Of a stretch of DNA of 8,820 nt, positions 6,805 through 8,820 are shown piece by piece; position 1 is the first letter of the stretch, and each line of letters opens with the position of its first letter. Location: contig DCGE01000221.1 in the NCBI GenBank assembly GCA_002314525.1, positions 1 through 8,820 on the forward strand. The letters are read 5' to 3'. This stretch comes from Prevotellaceae bacterium UBA1786. Its GTDB lineage: Bacteria > Bacteroidota > Bacteroidia > Bacteroidales > Bacteroidaceae. The translations under genes and the position numbers were made by a program. The notes under the pieces were generated by a model, which made no database searches, had not been told where the DNA came from, and saw nothing but the letters and a program-made list of their open reading frames with translations.

Positions 6805-6857
6805 CTAATTTGGTTTAATATAATAGGTGTGTTTTGAGAGTTTTTTATGCGCTGACA

Positions 6858-6887
6858 TTGCTTTTTCAGAAAAATGCCTTATCTTTG
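6858..6887 (+). promoter_or_regulatory. Promoter of the anSME gene (TTG, 19 bases, TATCTTTG)
   Basis: TTG at 6858-6860 and TATCTTTG at 6880-6887 are exactly 19 bases apart, an excellent match to the Bacteroides -33/-7 promoter. Transcription should begin near 6892-6896. The in-frame ATG at 6874 lies upstream of that point, so it cannot be the start used from this promoter. Confidence 0.85.
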
Positions 6888-6906
6888 TACGAAAATCAAG
6901 AAGACA

Positions 6907-8085
6907 ATGTCAACAATTGCTCCTTTTTCACGTAATATGTACGTGATGACCAAACCTGTCGGTGCTGCATGTAATATGGAGTGCAAATACTGCTATTATC
7001 TTGAGAAGAAGAATCTCTACAAAGGTGCCGGTACTGTGATGAGTGACTCTCTGTTGGAGAAATTCATAAAGGACTATATTGAATCGCAGACTCTTCCTCA
7101 GGTGATGTTTACATGGCATGGGGGAGAACCGTTGCTCCTTCCGATAAGTTTCTACGAGAGGGTGATACGTCTTCAGGAGAAATACGGTGCTGGAAGACAG
7201 ATTGATAATTGTATCCAGACAAACGGCACTTTGCTCAATGACGACTGGGCAAGATTCTTCCATAATCATGGCTGGCTTGTAGGAGTATCTATCGATGGTC
7301 CGCAGCAATACCACGACCTGTACAGGAAAATGCGTAACCAGGAGCCGTCTTTCACAAAGGTGCTGAGGGGTATTGAGTGTCTTGACAGATGTGGCGCAGA
7401 GTGGAATGCCATGGCTGTGATCAACAATGTCAACGCGGATCATCCTGCTGAATTCTACAGGTTCTTCAAGTCAATAGGATGTCACTACATCCAGTTCACT
7501 CCGATTGTTGAGCGTATCGTGTTGGAAAATGGTACAAAACGTTTAGCCAATATCATGGATAAGGATGCCGTACGTCTGGCTGAATGGTCCGTCAGTCCTG
7601 AACAGTGGGGTCGGTTTCTTTGTAGGTTGTTCGATGAATGGAAGGCGCGTGACATAGGTGTGTGGTTTATCCAGATCTTTGATTCCATTTTGGCAAACTG
7701 GGTGGGTATGCCTCCTGGAAACTGCTCATACGCCCCATATTGCGGTCATGCCGGAGTCATGGAGCATAATGGCGATGTGTATTGCTGTGATCATTTCGTG
7801 TTTCCTCAATATAGGCTGGGAAATATCATGCAAAACACGTTGGTTGAGATGATGTTCGGTATGCGGCAGCAGGAGTTTGGACGCAGCAAACGGGAATCGC
7901 TTCCTGTACAATGCAGGCAATGTAAGTGGCTCAGATTGTGTAACGGCGAATGTCCGAAGAACAGGTTTGCAGTGACTGCTGATGGCGAATCAGGACTGAA
8001 CTACCTGTGTGAAGGATACAGAAGGTTCTTTGAACATTCAGCTCCTGTCTTCGAGCGACTTGCCCTCTCTTTCAAGGTACGCTGA
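6907..8085 (+). CDS. chuR: Anaerobic sulfatase-maturating enzyme (radical SAM/SPASM, formylglycine-forming)
   Basis: This enzyme oxidises a Cys or Ser in a newly made sulfatase to formylglycine without oxygen, using S-adenosylmethionine and three [4Fe-4S] clusters. From the ATG at 6907 the product is 392 residues. The N-terminal block APFSRNMYVMTKPVGAACN leads into the radical SAM motif C22-x3-C26-x2-C29, followed by TWHGGEP (69-75). The SPASM-type auxiliary-cluster cysteines C273, C279, C294, C336, C339, C345, C349 and C368 have nearly the spacing of the characterised Clostridium perfringens anSME, and D295 matches its catalytic Asp. The protein closely resembles remembered Bacteroides chuR products. 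The promoter (6858-6887) rules out the earlier in-frame ATG at 6874. No sulfatase lies in the window, so its substrates are probably encoded elsewhere. Its 3' end overlaps the convergent Crp/Fnr gene by 48 bp. The C-terminus is slightly shorter than in the Bacteroides proteins I recall. Confidence 0.93.
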   Translation: MSTIAPFSRNMYVMTKPVGAACNMECKYCYYLEKKNLYKGAGTVMSDSLLEKFIKDYIESQTLPQVMFTWHGGEPLLLPISFYERVIRLQEKYGAGRQIDNCIQTNGTLLNDDWARFFHNHGWLVGVSIDGPQQYHDLYRKMRNQEPSFTKVLRGIECLDRCGAEWNAMAVINNVNADHPAEFYRFFKSIGCHYIQFTPIVERIVLENGTKRLANIMDKDAVRLAEWSVSPEQWGRFLCRLFDEWKARDIGVWFIQIFDSILANWVGMPPGNCSYAPYCGHAGVMEHNGDVYCCDHFVFPQYRLGNIMQNTLVEMMFGMRQQEFGRSKRESLPVQCRQCKWLRLCNGECPKNRFAVTADGESGLNYLCEGYRRFFEHSAPVFERLALSFKVR

Positions 8086-8682
8086 CCACACGGCTTCGTC
8101 AGGGCAGACTTTGCGGATGCGGCTCAGTGTCTCCGGACGGATCTGAAGTAGTGAGGCTATGTGCTTGACTGGTGAACGTCGGACGATCTCAGGGAATTCA
8201 GCCATCAGTTTCAGGTATCTGTCTTTTGCTTTGGGAGTTTTCAGTATGCGGTAACCATTCTCCATTGCCTGCAGAACTTGTGCTGTGAATGCAATACAGA
8301 ATTGCGCAATATTGAAATTGGTTGAGATCAGCTCTTTGACGGAATCGTATGACAGGCAGTATAGTGTAGTAGGTTCAATGGTCTCAACAATGTGCTCGGA
8401 TGGCTTCTGATTGTAGAAACTGTCCATGCTGCAGACAATACACCCTTCGTTTGCAATGGCAATCGTTATTTCCTGATCATCGGAAATGATGTATTGGCGA
8501 ACCATTCCTTTTTCTATGTAATAATATTCATTGCATATTTCTCCCTTTGCAATGATGGTCTTCTTCTGCTTGAACTTCCTGACTTGTGAATGACTTGCCA
8601 GAAGATCTACATCATCGGGTGTTAATGCAATCTCGTATTTTCTTGAGATTTCTTTTATAAGTTCTTTTGTCTTTTCTAACAT
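8038..8682 (-). CDS. Crp/Fnr-family transcriptional regulator
   Basis: The 214-residue product has a cyclic-nucleotide-binding-like beta-roll at about 34-120 (KTIIAKGEICNEYYYIEKGMVRQYI and following), a dimer helix at about 122-148 and a C-terminal Crp-type helix-turn-helix at 171-191 (PVKHIASLLQIRPETLSRIR). The GEL...RSA phosphate-binding motif that CRP uses for cAMP is not visible; the matching stretch reads MDSFYNQKPSEHIVETI, so cAMP binding is doubtful. It also lacks Fnr's N-terminal cysteine cluster, though C81-x2-C84 is present. The ligand and targets are unknown. It lies 46 bp downstream of the YggS gene on the same strand and could be co-transcribed. Its last 48 bp are antisense to the anSME gene, which raises but does not show a regulatory link. 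Such single regulators are common in Bacteroidetes. Confidence 0.92.
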   Translation of the reverse strand: MLEKTKELIKEISRKYEIALTPDDVDLLASHSQVRKFKQKKTIIAKGEICNEYYYIEKGMVRQYIISDDQEITIAIANEGCIVCSMDSFYNQKPSEHIVETIEPTTLYCLSYDSVKELISTNFNIAQFCIAFTAQVLQAMENGYRILKTPKAKDRYLKLMAEFPEIVRRSPVKHIASLLQIRPETLSRIRKVCPDEAVWSAYLEREGKSLEDRS

Positions 8683-8728
8683 AAGGCGTTTAACAATGTA
8701 GTGTAACTATAAGTGCTTGTATAATGAT

Positions 8729-8820
8729 TCAGGAGTAGTGCCGCTCGCCGAAAATCAGTGATCCCACCCGAATCATCGTGCTACCTTCATCTAAGGCTAT
8801 CTGGTAGTCATCGCTCATTC
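8729..8820 (-). CDS. YggS/PLPBP family pyridoxal-5'-phosphate protein, C-terminal end (5' part beyond window)
   Basis: The minus strand reads, in frame up to a TGA at 8729-8731, MSDDYQIALDEG followed by STMIRVGSLIFGERHYS. This matches the conserved C-terminal end of the YggS/PLPBP family (E. coli: MSDDMEAAIAAGSTMVRIG, then a GxR ending). These single-domain proteins bind PLP on a type III fold barrel and keep vitamin B6 levels balanced, with no known catalytic activity. Ser-Thr and the Arg of the STMIRVG block contact the PLP phosphate in the family. Only about 29 residues are in the window; the Met here is internal, since the incomplete codon before it (NGA) fits the Gly of the usual MGMSDD. 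The Crp/Fnr gene follows 46 bp downstream. Confidence 0.85.
   Translation of the reverse strand, partial: MSDDYQIALDEGSTMIRVGSLIFGERHYS

Noticed and set aside
6874..6906. Eleven extra N-terminal codons for the anSME gene (MPYLCTKIKKT)
   Set aside because: The -7 promoter box at 6880-6887 lies within these codons, and the homologues I recall begin near the Met at 6907.
6928..7443. 171-codon open frame antisense to the anSME gene
   Set aside because: It is opposite the conserved radical SAM core and lacks domain features; a shadow frame.

Overview
The window looks like ordinary chromosomal DNA from a member of the Bacteroidales, most like Prevotella or Bacteroides. Four things point that way: TAnnTTTG-type promoter boxes with a TTG element 19 bases upstream; the absence of clear Shine-Dalgarno sequences; a CarboxypepD_reg-like/plug/beta-barrel outer-membrane protein; and close likeness of several proteins to remembered Bacteroides homologues. 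No rRNA, tRNA, CRISPR array, insertion sequence or phage gene was seen.

Layout: (1) 1-635 (+) is the 3' end of alaS (alanyl-tRNA synthetase), closed by a long two-part hairpin at 653-702. (2) 712-2137 (-) holds a membrane-anchored protein of unknown function followed by rsmD (16S rRNA G966 methyltransferase). They are separated by 148 bases rich in 7-bp repeats and hairpins. (3) 2236-3726 (+), divergent from the previous gene, is a RecD-like SF1B helicase. It ends at a strong 17-bp-stem bidirectional terminator (3731-3775) shared with the next gene. (4) 3799-6750 (-) is a 983-residue outer-membrane beta-barrel protein with a glycine/phenylalanine-rich tail. (5) 6907-8085 (+), divergent from it, is an anaerobic sulfatase-maturating radical SAM enzyme (anSME/chuR type) whose promoter is clear enough to fix the start codon. 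(6) 8038-8682 (-) is a Crp/Fnr-family regulator whose 3' end overlaps the anSME gene by 48 bp. (7) 8729-8820 (-) is the last 30 residues of a YggS/PLPBP pyridoxal-phosphate protein, upstream of the regulator on the same strand.

Most of the window is housekeeping: translation (alaS, rsmD), DNA metabolism (helicase) and cofactor homeostasis (yggS). The outer-membrane protein and anSME point to a gut or host-associated glycan lifestyle, but no sulfatase, SusD or polysaccharide-utilisation gene is present, so anSME would act on sulfatases encoded elsewhere. I do not see a clear new defence or mobile system. The most unusual signals are 7-bp tandem repeats, one inside rsmD where a copy-number change would shift the frame, and a related array built into a terminator-like hairpin; the glycine-rich tail of the barrel protein; and the antisense overlap between anSME and the Crp/Fnr gene.
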